DNA of 61,467 nucleotides from Clostridia bacterium (GTDB lineage Bacteria > Bacillota > Clostridia > Christensenellales > Pumilibacteraceae): assembly GCA_017500845.1 (NCBI GenBank), contig JAFVXY010000012.1, forward strand, positions 1 to 61,467, in the 5' to 3' direction. The first letter of the stretch is position 1. Every line of letters begins with the position of its first letter. This document shows, piece after piece, positions 8,310-16,012 of the stretch. The notes beneath the pieces are model-generated. The model did not search any database and was not told the DNA's origin. It was given only the letters and a program-made list of their open reading frames with translations. The translations under genes and the position numbers were made by a program.

Positions 8310-9560
8310 TCAGATTTCAAAACAATTGTCGTTAAGTAAAAAATCGAATAGGCTCAGAATCAAAATACCGTCTTCGTTATAGTACGATTTTATTATATCT
8401 TTAACTATAATAATTTTTTTAAAGGAATCGCCGATTCTTGTTAGAGAATTTTGCTCTTGTAGCATTTTTTCTTTATCGGGGACAGCTAATGCCGATTGAA
8501 TATAATAACGTCTGTCAGCCTTGTTGCAAACAAAATCTACTTCTGCTTGCACTCTAACAGATTTTCCGCTTTCGCTTTTGCTGTATTCTACAACGCCTAC
8601 GTCAACGTTAAAGCCCCTAATTTTTAGTTCGTTATAGATAATATTTTCCATAATATGGGTTTCTTCAATTTGACGAAAGTTGAGTCGCGCATTTCTTAGC
8701 CCTATATCGGTAAAGTAATACTTAGACGGCGTATTGATATACTTTTTGCCCCTAATATCATATCGTTTGGACTGTGATATTAAATATGCATCAACCAAAT
8801 GCTCTAAATAATTGTTAAGCGTATCAGGGTGAATAGAAACTTGCTTCACGCTCTTAAAGGTATTAGATAATTTTTTCGGGTTAGTGAGCGAACCAATCGA
8901 AGAAGAAAGAATGTCTAAAAGCTCGGCAAGCTCAGCATCGTTGCGGACTTTGTGTCGCTCCTTGATGTCCGTCAGATAGGTTTCGGCAAAAATATTTTTC
9001 AGATAAGCCACCTTATCCTCATCGGTTTTATATTCCAAAGCTTTGGGAAGCCCTCCATAAATACAATATTGTTTCCACGCATCCTCTTTGGTGCCACCGT
9101 ACACCGAATAGAACTCCTTAAATGAAAGAGGACTAATGTGAACTTCATCGCCTCTGCCACGGAATTCGGTAATTATATCCTTGGATAAAAATTTAGCGTT
9201 ACTGCCCGTAACGTAGGTGTCAGTATTTTTAATATGCAAAAAACTATTCAAAACGTCTTCAAACTCGGCTACAAACTGAACTTCATCGAGAAGAATATAG
9301 TACTGCTTGCCATCAACGACTTGTGAATGAACGTAATCGCATAACGCATCGGGATCTCGATATTTTTTGTTTTTCCTATCGTCCAAGGCAAGCGTTATTA
9401 TATGATTATCGTCAACGCCTTGCTTTTTTAAATAATTGTAAAAAAGCTCAAACAGTAGGTAAGATTTACCGCAACGGCGAATTCCGGTTATTACCTTTAC
9501 CAAACCGTTGTGCATTCTATCTATTAGTTTTTGTAAATAAACGTCTCTTTTGATTTCCAT
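8310..9560 (-). CDS. AAA ATPase with DUF4143-type C-terminus
   Basis: 416 aa from ATG 9560, preceded by TTAGGTG on the minus strand. The N-terminal AAA domain shows the Walker A GIRRCGKSYLL (about residues 27-37), Walker B YYILLDEVQ, and the sensor-like VTGSNAKFLS followed by the family's arginine RGRG. The C-terminal half has KYYFTDIGLRNARL, then VQAEVDFVCNKADRRYYIQSAL, an ExDF...Q motif resembling the degenerate nuclease-like domain of DUF4143 proteins. Such ATPases are abundant, often AT-rich and mobile, and their function is unsettled. This copy stands alone, is more AT-rich than its neighbours and is bracketed by long direct repeats (8127-8257 and 9741-9875), which suggests insertion as a cassette. 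Confidence 0.8.
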   Translation of the reverse strand: MEIKRDVYLQKLIDRMHNGLVKVITGIRRCGKSYLLFELFYNYLKKQGVDDNHIITLALDDRKNKKYRDPDALCDYVHSQVVDGKQYYILLDEVQFVAEFEDVLNSFLHIKNTDTYVTGSNAKFLSKDIITEFRGRGDEVHISPLSFKEFYSVYGGTKEDAWKQYCIYGGLPKALEYKTDEDKVAYLKNIFAETYLTDIKERHKVRNDAELAELLDILSSSIGSLTNPKKLSNTFKSVKQVSIHPDTLNNYLEHLVDAYLISQSKRYDIRGKKYINTPSKYYFTDIGLRNARLNFRQIEETHIMENIIYNELKIRGFNVDVGVVEYSKSESGKSVRVQAEVDFVCNKADRRYYIQSALAVPDKEKMLQEQNSLTRIGDSFKKIIIVKDIIKSYYNEDGILILSLFDFLLNDNCFEI

Positions 9561-9740
9561 GATGCACCTAATAAGATTTTTTTGCGTGTATATGCAAAAA
9601 TTTTCAGTACTATTGTAGCTCGTTTGCCCAATAAAGTCAATATAAATGACGTGCCAATAAGAAAAAACTTGACGAATATGCAAAAATTTTCAATAAATTG
9701 CAAGGTCAAGCTTTGCTTGTTGCAGCGCGGAATCTGTTTA

Positions 9741-9875
9741 TTTAGCGGATAACCTCAATCGCGCCCCACTGTCATCCCCCACGCGCAAGCGAAGGATCTG
9801 TGGGGCATAACCAATCTTCGCTTGTTGCAGCGCGGAATTGGTGCGTTTAGCGTAATAAGCACAATCGCGTCCAAA
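9741..9875. repeat. Right direct repeat flanking the AAA ATPase gene
   Basis: Second copy of the 8127-8257 repeat, same orientation, with a TGTCATCC...GGATCT hairpin element at 9764-9805. With the hairpin modules at 9878-9890 and 9901-9913 it fills the 9561-9914 gap, where I see no gene. Confidence 0.8.
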
Positions 9876-9914
9876 AACAGGCTTTGCCTGCGCCCAAAAA
9901 GAAGCTCTGCTTGG

Positions 9915-9943
9915 TTGACATATTACAAAATTCGTGCTAATAT
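9915..9943 (+). promoter_or_regulatory. Promoter of the csoR-ATPase operon
   Basis: TTGACA (9915-9920), 17-bp spacer, TAATAT (9938-9943). The expected transcription start falls at the edge of the C/G-tract operator that follows. Confidence 0.7.
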
Positions 9944-9950
9944 ACTATTG

Positions 9951-9976
9951 CACCCCCCCCCACGGGGGGGTGGGGG
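9951..9976 (+). promoter_or_regulatory. C-tract/G-tract inverted repeat, likely operator of the CsoR-family repressor
   Basis: A run of ten C is followed by AC, seven G, T and five G: a near-palindromic C-run/G-run dyad. CsoR/RcnR-family repressors are known to bind such GC-tract inverted repeats. It sits just downstream of the -10 box, where repressor binding would block initiation. The homopolymer lengths could be inexact because long C-runs are sequencing-prone. Confidence 0.65.
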
Positions 9977-10010
9977 ATATCAAACAAACCATACCAAAGG
10001 AGAAGGCAAT

Positions 10011-10334
10011 ATGAGCGAGAGCACGAGATTACATACCTGCACGGGTGAGGAGCACAGTGCCGAAAGCGAGCAACACAAAAAAGCCGTTCTAAAGATGGCA
10101 AACAACCGTCTTGCCACGGTAGAGGGTCACATTAAGGCAATACGCAAAATGCTTGACGAGGGCAGGAGCTGCGTCGACCTTGTAACTCAGCTTCTTGCGG
10201 TCGAGCGTTCTATACGGTCGGCGAGCAAGCTGATACTAAGCAACCACCTTGATACGTGCGTAAAGGACGCCGTAAAGGGCGGCGACACAAGCGAGGTGGA
10301 CGAAATGCACGAGCTGCTGGAGCTGTTTTTATGA
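10011..10334 (+). CDS. csoR: CsoR/RcnR-family metal-sensing repressor
   Basis: 107 aa from ATG 10011 behind AAAGGAGAAGG. It is the all-helical DUF156 fold: LATVEGHIKAIRKMLDEGRSC, then VDLVTQLLAVERSIRSASKLIL and SNHLDTCVKDA. A cysteine in helix 1 (GRSC) together with His-x3-Cys in helix 2 (NHLDTC) is the Cys-His-Cys pattern typical of copper(I)-sensing CsoR proteins; a histidine-rich N-terminal segment (HTCTGEEHSAESEQH) may add ligands. It represses until metal binds. The stop overlaps the start of the metal ATPase (ATGA), so the protein very probably controls that operon through the GC-tract dyad just upstream. The metal cannot be fixed from sequence, see the ATPase. Confidence 0.85.
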   Translation: MSESTRLHTCTGEEHSAESEQHKKAVLKMANNRLATVEGHIKAIRKMLDEGRSCVDLVTQLLAVERSIRSASKLILSNHLDTCVKDAVKGGDTSEVDEMHELLELFL

Positions 10335-12403
10335 GCCAAAATATTTTTGTGCTAAAGGGTCTGAATTGCGCTCATTGCGCGGCAAAAATCGAACGTGACG
10401 TGGCGGCACTTGCGGGCGTTGAGTCAGCCTCGATAAACCTTATAAAGCAAACCCTGACGGTAAGCGGCGAGGTGCGCGCGCTTGCTAAAAAAGTAACGGC
10501 AATTGTCAAAAAATACGAGGACGGTGTTGAGGTTTTAGAACAAAACGGAGTAGTTGCGCCGCAAACCTCGTTTGACAAGGTAATGCTTATTCGTATTATT
10601 ATAGGCTCGGTTTTGTTTGCGACAGGGCTGATTCTTGGCGCGACAACCATAAAAGCGTGGATTCGTCTATCCGTTTTTGCGTGTGCATACCTCGCAGTTG
10701 GCTTTGACGTGCTTTTTAAGGCGATGAAAAACATAGTGCGCGGCAGAGCTACCGACGAGCATTTTTTGATGGCGCTTTCCACCGTGGGTGCGATATTAAT
10801 CGGCGAGTACCCCGAGGCGGTTGCCGTTATGCTGTTCTATCAGATAGGCGAGTTTTTCCAAGCGGCGGCGGTGGCACGCTCTCGAAAAAGCATTGCCGGT
10901 CTTATGGCGCTAAGACCTGACCATGTCACCGTCATTCGTGACGAACAGCTTACCGTGTCACCTGACGAGGTCGAGGTGGGCGAGGTTATAGTGATAAAGC
11001 CCGGCGAGAAGGTCGCTCTTGACGGCGTGGTAAAAAGCGGCTCGTCCAGTCTTGATACAAGCGCGCTTACCGGCGAGTCTGTTTTGCGAAGCATCGGTGA
11101 GGGTGACGAGGTGCTTAGCGGCTGTGTAAACTGCGGCGGAGTGCTTACCGTAGAGGTAACAAGGCGCGCTAAGGAAAGCACCGCATCAAAGATTATCGAC
11201 CTTGTGGAGAACGCTTCAAGCAAAAAAGCACCTGCCGAAAATTTCATTACGGCGTTTGCAAGATACTACACCCCTGCCGTGGTGGTGCTTGCCGCCTTGC
11301 TTGCGGTAGTTCCGTCGCTTATTGTTGGCGGCTGGGCGGAGTGGCTGCACCGAGCACTTGTATTCCTCGTGGTGTCCTGTCCGTGCGCCTTGGTGGTGTC
11401 CGTTCCGCTAACCTACTTTGGCGGAATCGGGGCGGCTTCAAGGCGGGGCGTGCTGGTTAAGGGCGGTAACTATCTCGACGTGCTTGCCAAGGTGGATACT
11501 GTGATTTTCGACAAAACAGGCACGCTTACAAAGGGTCAGATTGAGGTCAGCCAAGCCTTGCCGATGGGAATAAGCCAAAGCGAATTGCTTAGACTTGCCG
11601 CTACGGCGGAGTGCTATTCAACTCATCCGATTGCAAGGTCAATAGTGGATAGCTGCGGCTTGGTTATAGATAAAAGCGACGTTTCCTTTAGCGAGGAAAT
11701 CTCTGGTAAAGGCGTAAGGGTTATATCTCAGGGCGACGAAATTTTGGTGGGTAATGCCGCGCTTATGCGAGAGTATGGCGTAGAATTTGAGCCGTGCGAC
11801 AAGCCGGGTACAAAGGTCTACGTGACCAAAAATCGCACGTACGTAGGGTGCATTTTGCTGTCTGATACGGTAAAGGCGGACAGCAAATCGGCAATAGACA
11901 GCCTCAAAAAGCAGGGCGTAGCAAAAACGGTTATGCTTACGGGTGACGAGCGTGGTATCGCTAAAGAGGTGAGCCGTCAGCTGGGTATAGACGAGCTTTA
12001 TGCCGAGCTTTTGCCCCATCAAAAGGTGGAGCTGCTTGAGCAAATTTCAAGCGAAGGTAAGGTGGCTTTCGTGGGTGACGGAATCAACGATGCGCCCGTG
12101 CTTGCCCGCGCGGACGTTGGCGTTGCAATGGGCGGTCTTGGCTCGGATGCGGCAATCGAGGCGGCAGACGTCGTGCTTATGAGCGACGAGCCGTCCGCAC
12201 TACCCGGGGTTATAGACATAGCCAAACGCACCAATCGCATAGTAAGACAAAACATAATTTTTGCGCTCGGCGTCAAGGCGGCTATTCTTATTTTAGGCGC
12301 GTTCGGTATCGCGGGAATGTGGGCGGCGGTGTTTGGCGACGTGGGCGTAACCGTCCTTGCCGTATGCAACGCACTTAGGATAATGAAAAGAAAGAATAAA
12401 TAA
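10331..12403 (+). CDS. P1B-type heavy-metal-exporting ATPase (zinc/cadmium-like)
   Basis: 690 aa. N-terminal heavy-metal-binding domain with GLNCAHC (Cys13, Cys16), about eight membrane helices, TGES in the actuator domain, CPC at 350-352 (SCPCALVVSVPL), the phosphorylation site DKTGTLT with Asp394, HP in THPIARS, and GDGINDAPVLA in the hinge. A lysine in helix 7 (VKAAILILG) and DVG in helix 8 match the zinc/cadmium/lead subgroup rather than copper exporters, which usually carry CPCALGLATP. It would pump metal out of the cytoplasm. Co-transcribed with the upstream CsoR-family gene (4-bp overlap). The regulator looks copper-type while the pump looks zinc-type, an unresolved mismatch. Confidence 0.9.
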   Translation: MSQNIFVLKGLNCAHCAAKIERDVAALAGVESASINLIKQTLTVSGEVRALAKKVTAIVKKYEDGVEVLEQNGVVAPQTSFDKVMLIRIIIGSVLFATGLILGATTIKAWIRLSVFACAYLAVGFDVLFKAMKNIVRGRATDEHFLMALSTVGAILIGEYPEAVAVMLFYQIGEFFQAAAVARSRKSIAGLMALRPDHVTVIRDEQLTVSPDEVEVGEVIVIKPGEKVALDGVVKSGSSSLDTSALTGESVLRSIGEGDEVLSGCVNCGGVLTVEVTRRAKESTASKIIDLVENASSKKAPAENFITAFARYYTPAVVVLAALLAVVPSLIVGGWAEWLHRALVFLVVSCPCALVVSVPLTYFGGIGAASRRGVLVKGGNYLDVLAKVDTVIFDKTGTLTKGQIEVSQALPMGISQSELLRLAATAECYSTHPIARSIVDSCGLVIDKSDVSFSEEISGKGVRVISQGDEILVGNAALMREYGVEFEPCDKPGTKVYVTKNRTYVGCILLSDTVKADSKSAIDSLKKQGVAKTVMLTGDERGIAKEVSRQLGIDELYAELLPHQKVELLEQISSEGKVAFVGDGINDAPVLARADVGVAMGGLGSDAAIEAADVVLMSDEPSALPGVIDIAKRTNRIVRQNIIFALGVKAAILILGAFGIAGMWAAVFGDVGVTVLAVCNALRIMKRKNK

Positions 12404-12900
12404 AGATTGGATGTGCCTGCGGCGCGTAAAAACAGGCGGTGCCTGTACCCCTCTGCTACTGTCATCTTAGGGCGTAGCGAAGGAGCTATTGGGTGATAAA
12501 AGGATGAGTAGTTGCGCAACGATAGTATATTTAGCATAGTAAACCTTAATCGCGCCCAAAATCAATTTTTGATTGTTGTACTTTTTTATGCGCTAAAAAA
12601 GTGCGCAAAAAAAGCGCTGGGGACAAAAATAGGGCTCCCACAAAAAGCTTGACTTTTTGTGGGAAGAGGAGCAACCGACCAAAAATGCAAGCCTTTGCTT
12701 TTTAGCAAAGGCGGCAAAAGAGGGAGAGTTGCGACGAGGCTGTGTCCGTCCCCCGCAACGCGTTTTCGCCTATGGCGAAATGAATAAGGTCGGGGAGGTG
12801 TTGGAAAAAAGCTAATGCGCAAGATAGGCGGAATTAGCAGTAAAAGCAGTTTGCACCCAAAAAGAAGCTATGCTTCCGCCCAAAAACAGGCTATGCCTGC
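12404..12900. repeat. Repeat-filled gap, copy A of the GTACTTTTTTA element
   Basis: No gene seen in this 497-bp stretch. Hairpin module CAGGC/GCCTG lies near 12437. Copy A of a three-copy element runs 12541-12821: a CAATT/GATTG module, the stem GTACTTTTTTA with TAAAAAAGTGC, then GCAACGCG and the hairpin TTTCGCC/GGCGAAA. Copy A is longer than copies B and C because of an internal insert holding a perfect 12-bp hairpin (12636-12647 with 12653-12664) and GCCTTTGC/GCAAAGGC. Two further modules, GAAGC/GCTTC (12864-12876) and CAGGC/GCCTG (12887-12899), close the stretch. Confidence 0.8.
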
Positions 12901-12929
12901 TTGCAATTTTATTTGCAGAGTGCTATAAT
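12901..12929 (+). promoter_or_regulatory. Promoter of the YwaF-like pair
   Basis: TTGCAA (12901-12906), 17-bp spacer, TATAAT (12924-12929). It begins immediately after the last repeat hairpin; the start codon is at 12990. Confidence 0.7.
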
Positions 12930-12989
12930 AAGTTTGCGGTGTCGAATTTTGACGAGATTTGACATATAGATAGATGGGAGAATAGCATA

Positions 12990-13754
12990 ATGTTTAATAC
13001 CGTGCATATTTTATATATGATAATTTCCGCGGCTATTACGGCAGGGCTACTTGTTCTTGCCGCTTACAAGGTGCGTCGGCAATCCACCAAGGACAAAATT
13101 CTAAAGGCGGCGGCGGTCGTTACCGTAATCATCCATTACAGCAATCTGTGGGTGGACTATCTTACCACGGGCACGGCAGAAGTCGAAAACAACCATTTGT
13201 TTTTGGTTCACCCGTGCAACGTAATGATGTGGCTACTCGTGCTTGCCGCTTTTTTGCCCAAAAAAGAGGGAACGTTTTACGAAATCTTGTCCGAGTTCGT
13301 GTTTTGGGGCGGAATAGTATGCGGCAGTATCGGAATCATATTCAACACCAACTTCGACTCAAATCCCACGCTTGCCGACTACGACGTTCTAAAAGGGCTT
13401 GTCAGCCACTCGACCATGATTTTCGGCTGTATATATATGGGTGTAGGCAAGTATATGAGGGTGCGCGTATTCAACGTGCTTAGCGGCGCGGCAGGCATGC
13501 TGTTCTTCCTTTTGGACGGAGCGATCGTAAACGGAATCTTTGCTCTTTGCGGTCTTGAGCCTGTCAATTCTATGTATTTGCAAGAAAGCCCGTTTGCAAC
13601 CATGCCGTGGCTCAATCCGCTGGTTATGGGTATTGCGGCAATAGTGCTGCTGTTTTCCGTCACTGCGCTTTACGAGCTTCGCCTCCCCAAAGAGGAGCGC
13701 TGGTACAGCAAGCTTAAAATAAAAGTGGAAGAGCTTGGACTCAAAAAGAGATAA
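12990..13754 (+). CDS. YwaF-like integral membrane protein 1
   Basis: 254 aa with about seven hydrophobic helices. The pattern FLVHPCNVMMWLLVLAAF, then GGIVCGSIGIIFNTN, then GLVSHSTMIFGCIYMGVG with a conserved histidine before a membrane helix, matches the YwaF/TIGR02206 membrane protein family, whose biochemical role is unknown. Start ATG 12990 follows GGGAGAATAGCATA. The C-terminus is charged and cytoplasmic-like (LPKEERWYSKLKIKVEELG). A second, diverged member follows 51 bp later on the same strand; the two probably arose by duplication and may form a heteromer, which is inference. Confidence 0.7.
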   Translation: MFNTVHILYMIISAAITAGLLVLAAYKVRRQSTKDKILKAAAVVTVIIHYSNLWVDYLTTGTAEVENNHLFLVHPCNVMMWLLVLAAFLPKKEGTFYEILSEFVFWGGIVCGSIGIIFNTNFDSNPTLADYDVLKGLVSHSTMIFGCIYMGVGKYMRVRVFNVLSGAAGMLFFLLDGAIVNGIFALCGLEPVNSMYLQESPFATMPWLNPLVMGIAAIVLLFSVTALYELRLPKEERWYSKLKIKVEELGLKKR

Positions 13755-13805
13755 TTTTTGCGGCTACGCAGGCAGTAGCTAAGGATAAATAAAAGGGAGA
13801 TAAAT

Positions 13806-14618
13806 ATGAGAGAACTGTTTTTTAGGCTTTTTAGCGATACGCCGTTTGGCGCAGGGGTGACTATCGAGTCATTTAACATCTGGCACATTTTGTATATACT
13901 TATAATCTTCGGCGGCGCGATTTCTGCGGCAATCCTTATGCGAAGCAAGGATATGTCCGTAAAGGAAAAAACGCTTAGAATTCTCGGTTACCTACTTGTA
14001 ATTTCGTATGTTGCCGACTTCTTCGTGCATGACTTTGTGTACGCCGATTGCGTGGACGGCGCGTACGAGGCGGCAGGGCTTAATATGGATAAGCTTCCGT
14101 TCCATATCTGCACCGTGCTCTGTCCCATAATCGCTTTTGTGCAGTTCAACAAAAAGTTCCACCGTTTTATCGAGCCTATCGCCGCACTTGCTATTGTTGC
14201 GCCCCTTATGTATCTTACGTACCCCAGCACGGGCGTGGGCGGCGAGCCGTGGTGCTACCGTACCGTACAAACTATGTTCTTCCACGGCGTGGAATTTGCT
14301 TGGGGCTTCCTTACCGTTGCGTTTGGCAAAACCAAGCTTGAGTATAAAAATGTTTGGAAGGCGGCTGTCGTTCTTGTGGGTATCGCATTGTGGGCAAAGC
14401 TTGGCAATACCCTGCTTGGCTACAACTGGTTCTTCTTGGAAAGTGATCCGTTTGGAATCGGCTTGCCCCCGATTGCGCTTTTATTCCTTGTGCCGATTGC
14501 AATTTTTGCTATGGTAAACATCATCTACGGCATCAGCTACGGCGTAATTGCGGTTATGCGTAAGCGTGGCTGGCTTAATAAGGAGCAACAGCAAACACAA
14601 GAGGAAGCCGAGCAATAG
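13806..14618 (+). CDS. YwaF-like integral membrane protein 2
   Basis: 270 aa, about seven hydrophobic helices, GGGAG ribosome binding site before ATG 13806. It shares with its upstream neighbour the layout WHILYILIIFGG..., LPFHICTVLCPIIAFVQF (equivalent to the HPCNVMMW segment), a central AAxAIVAPLMYL helix, and MFFHGVEFAWGFLTVAFGK, where the histidine corresponds to GLVSHSTMIFG. The C-terminus ends in a Gln/Glu-rich tail (KEQQQTQEEAEQ). Function unknown; co-transcription with the first copy and the PPOX-fold gene is likely because gaps are short and no terminator intervenes. Confidence 0.7.
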   Translation: MRELFFRLFSDTPFGAGVTIESFNIWHILYILIIFGGAISAAILMRSKDMSVKEKTLRILGYLLVISYVADFFVHDFVYADCVDGAYEAAGLNMDKLPFHICTVLCPIIAFVQFNKKFHRFIEPIAALAIVAPLMYLTYPSTGVGGEPWCYRTVQTMFFHGVEFAWGFLTVAFGKTKLEYKNVWKAAVVLVGIALWAKLGNTLLGYNWFFLESDPFGIGLPPIALLFLVPIAIFAMVNIIYGISYGVIAVMRKRGWLNKEQQQTQEEAEQ

Positions 14619-14679
14619 CAGTAAAACGCCGATACGTATCGGCAATATGGTGTAATTTTACAAAAAGAGGTAAACAATT

Positions 14680-15045
14680 ATGAGTAAGGCTTATGAATTT
14701 TTGCGTGAGTGCGGAGCGTTTTTCGTTTTGACTAACAACGGTGATTTTCCTGCCGGCAGACCTTTTGGTGCGGTGATGGAGGAGGACGGCGACCTTTTTA
14801 TCGCAACCAACGATATGGGTCAAACACATAAGCAGCTTCGCATCAGCGGCAATATGCAAATCGTTGCAAAAAAGGAAGGCAGTCGCGAGTGGATTCGTAT
14901 CACAGGCGTAGCTGCGGAGTGTAAGGACGAGGAGCTGCAACAAAAAATGTTCGACACCTGCCCCGTGCTGTACCGGATCTATCCCGACAGCCGCGAGCAT
15001 TTCTTGCTTTTTAGAGTAAAGGTGTTGGACGTGGAGGTAAAGTAA
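14680..15045 (+). CDS. Pyridoxamine 5'-phosphate oxidase-fold protein
   Basis: 121 aa, the size of single-domain split-barrel flavin-binding proteins. AYEFLRECGAFFVLTNNGDFPAGRPFGAVMEEDGDLFIATND follows the family layout of a helix, then strands with an arginine-proline contact, and later SREWIRITGVAAECKDEELQQKMF. Such proteins bind FMN or F420 and reduce or oxidise small substrates; which one is not evident. The RBS is AAAGAGGT before ATG 14680. Its stop is directly followed by the ATG of a small membrane protein, so both are co-translated. It is likely part of the YwaF-pair transcript that ends at the terminator at 15307-15336. Confidence 0.8.
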   Translation: MSKAYEFLRECGAFFVLTNNGDFPAGRPFGAVMEEDGDLFIATNDMGQTHKQLRISGNMQIVAKKEGSREWIRITGVAAECKDEELQQKMFDTCPVLYRIYPDSREHFLLFRVKVLDVEVK

Positions 15046-15279
15046 ATGATTATTACTAAGTCGGGTCTAATGTGGCTATCGCTTATCACATTTTTGCTTG
15101 CCGCAGTCATACTTGTATTTGCATTTTTCTTCTATCATTTCTTTGGCGCAAACGGTTTTTCGCGACAGTACAGCAAACAGCCGCACAAGCCGTTCATATC
15201 AAATATGATTGCAAATCTCGGCGTGCTTTTTCTGTTCACCTCAATGCTCAGCCTAATCGCCGCATTATTGTTTTGCTAA
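15046..15279 (+). CDS. Small two-helix membrane protein of unknown function
   Basis: 77 aa. Two hydrophobic segments (about residues 8-31 and 52-76) flank a polar loop rich in Phe, Ser, Gln and Lys. The ATG follows the preceding stop with no gap, so expression depends on coupling. The C-terminus ends in a hydrophobic stretch and cysteine. I do not recognise a family; position suggests a role with the PPOX-fold protein or the YwaF-like proteins. Confidence 0.6.
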   Translation: MIITKSGLMWLSLITFLLAAVILVFAFFFYHFFGANGFSRQYSKQPHKPFISNMIANLGVLFLFTSMLSLIAALLFC

Positions 15280-15306
15280 CAAATAAAGCTAAATATAAAA
15301 TCAAAG

Positions 15307-15336
15307 GTCATTACGCATTAGCGTGATGGCTTTTTT
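15307..15336 (+). terminator. Intrinsic terminator
   Basis: GTCATTACGC (15307-15316) pairs with GCGTGATGGC (15321-15330) through two G-T pairs, followed by six T. It ends the 12.9-15.3 kb transcript. Confidence 0.75.
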
Positions 15337-15377
15337 GCGCTTATAATAAAAAATCGTAAAAACTTTTTATAAACCTA

Positions 15378-15412
15378 TTGACAGCGCGGCAAGGATATGA
15401 TAAAATATCATA
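15378..15412 (+). promoter_or_regulatory. Promoter and operator of the tetR-ABC operon
   Basis: TTGACA (15378-15383), 17-bp spacer, TAAAAT (15401-15406). A perfect inverted repeat TATGATA-AAA-TATCATA (15396-15412) covers the -10 box, so the TetR-type protein encoded directly downstream probably represses its own operon here. Confidence 0.7.
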
Positions 15413-15448
15413 CGATATATAACAATAGTTATATTGTGGAGGAGAGTT

Positions 15449-16009
15449 ATGCCGCCGAGAGTAAAAATAACAAAAGAAGATATTATAAAAACTGCCACCG
15501 CGCTTGTAAGAGTAAGCGGCGAGCAAGCCATCAACGCAAGGGCAATAGCCGCCGCCTTAAGCTGTTCGACGCAGCCGATATTTTCTAACTTTGCTACTAT
15601 GGACGAGCTTCGACGTGCCGTGATTGACCGTGCGGAATCGCTTTGCGCCGAGTATTTAAAGCGCGAGGTGCAAAGTGGGGTTTACCCGCCGTATAAGGCA
15701 AACGGTATGGCGTATATTCGTTTTGCCAAAGAGGAAAAGGAGCTTTTTAGGCTTCTTTATATGCGCGACCGTTCTGCCGAGGTAATACCCGAGGAAACCG
15801 AGCTAACTAATCAAATGGAGAATTTTGTGCATAATAATACGGGGCTTGTGGGTAACGACACAAAGCTTTTTCACCTCGAAATGTGGGCGTACGTTCACGG
15901 CGTTGCCACCATGTTTGCTACCGGCTATCTCGATCTTGATTGGGAGCTTGTTAGCAAAATGCTTACGGATGCGTACCAAGGGCTAAAAAAGCAGTATGCT
16001 GTGGAGTAG
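15449..16009 (+). CDS. TetR/AcrR-family transcriptional regulator
   Basis: 186 aa from ATG 15449 behind GGAGGAGAGTT. The N-terminal helix-turn-helix is ITKEDIIKTATALVRVSGEQ, then INARAIAAALSCSTQPIFSNF, the usual TetR recognition helix region. The remaining ~130 residues form the ligand-binding helical domain and have no assignable ligand. It is followed by 3 bp and then an ABC exporter, and a perfect palindrome overlaps its own promoter. It is therefore most likely the autorepressor that derepresses the exporter when its (unknown, perhaps toxic) substrate binds. Confidence 0.85.
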   Translation: MPPRVKITKEDIIKTATALVRVSGEQAINARAIAAALSCSTQPIFSNFATMDELRRAVIDRAESLCAEYLKREVQSGVYPPYKANGMAYIRFAKEEKELFRLLYMRDRSAEVIPEETELTNQMENFVHNNTGLVGNDTKLFHLEMWAYVHGVATMFATGYLDLDWELVSKMLTDAYQGLKKQYAVE

Positions 16010-16012
16010 AAT

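Noticed and set aside
9951-9976. C-run/G-run as an assembly artefact
   Set aside because: It is kept as an operator because it forms a dyad at the right place for a CsoR-family repressor, although the exact number of C and G may be wrong.
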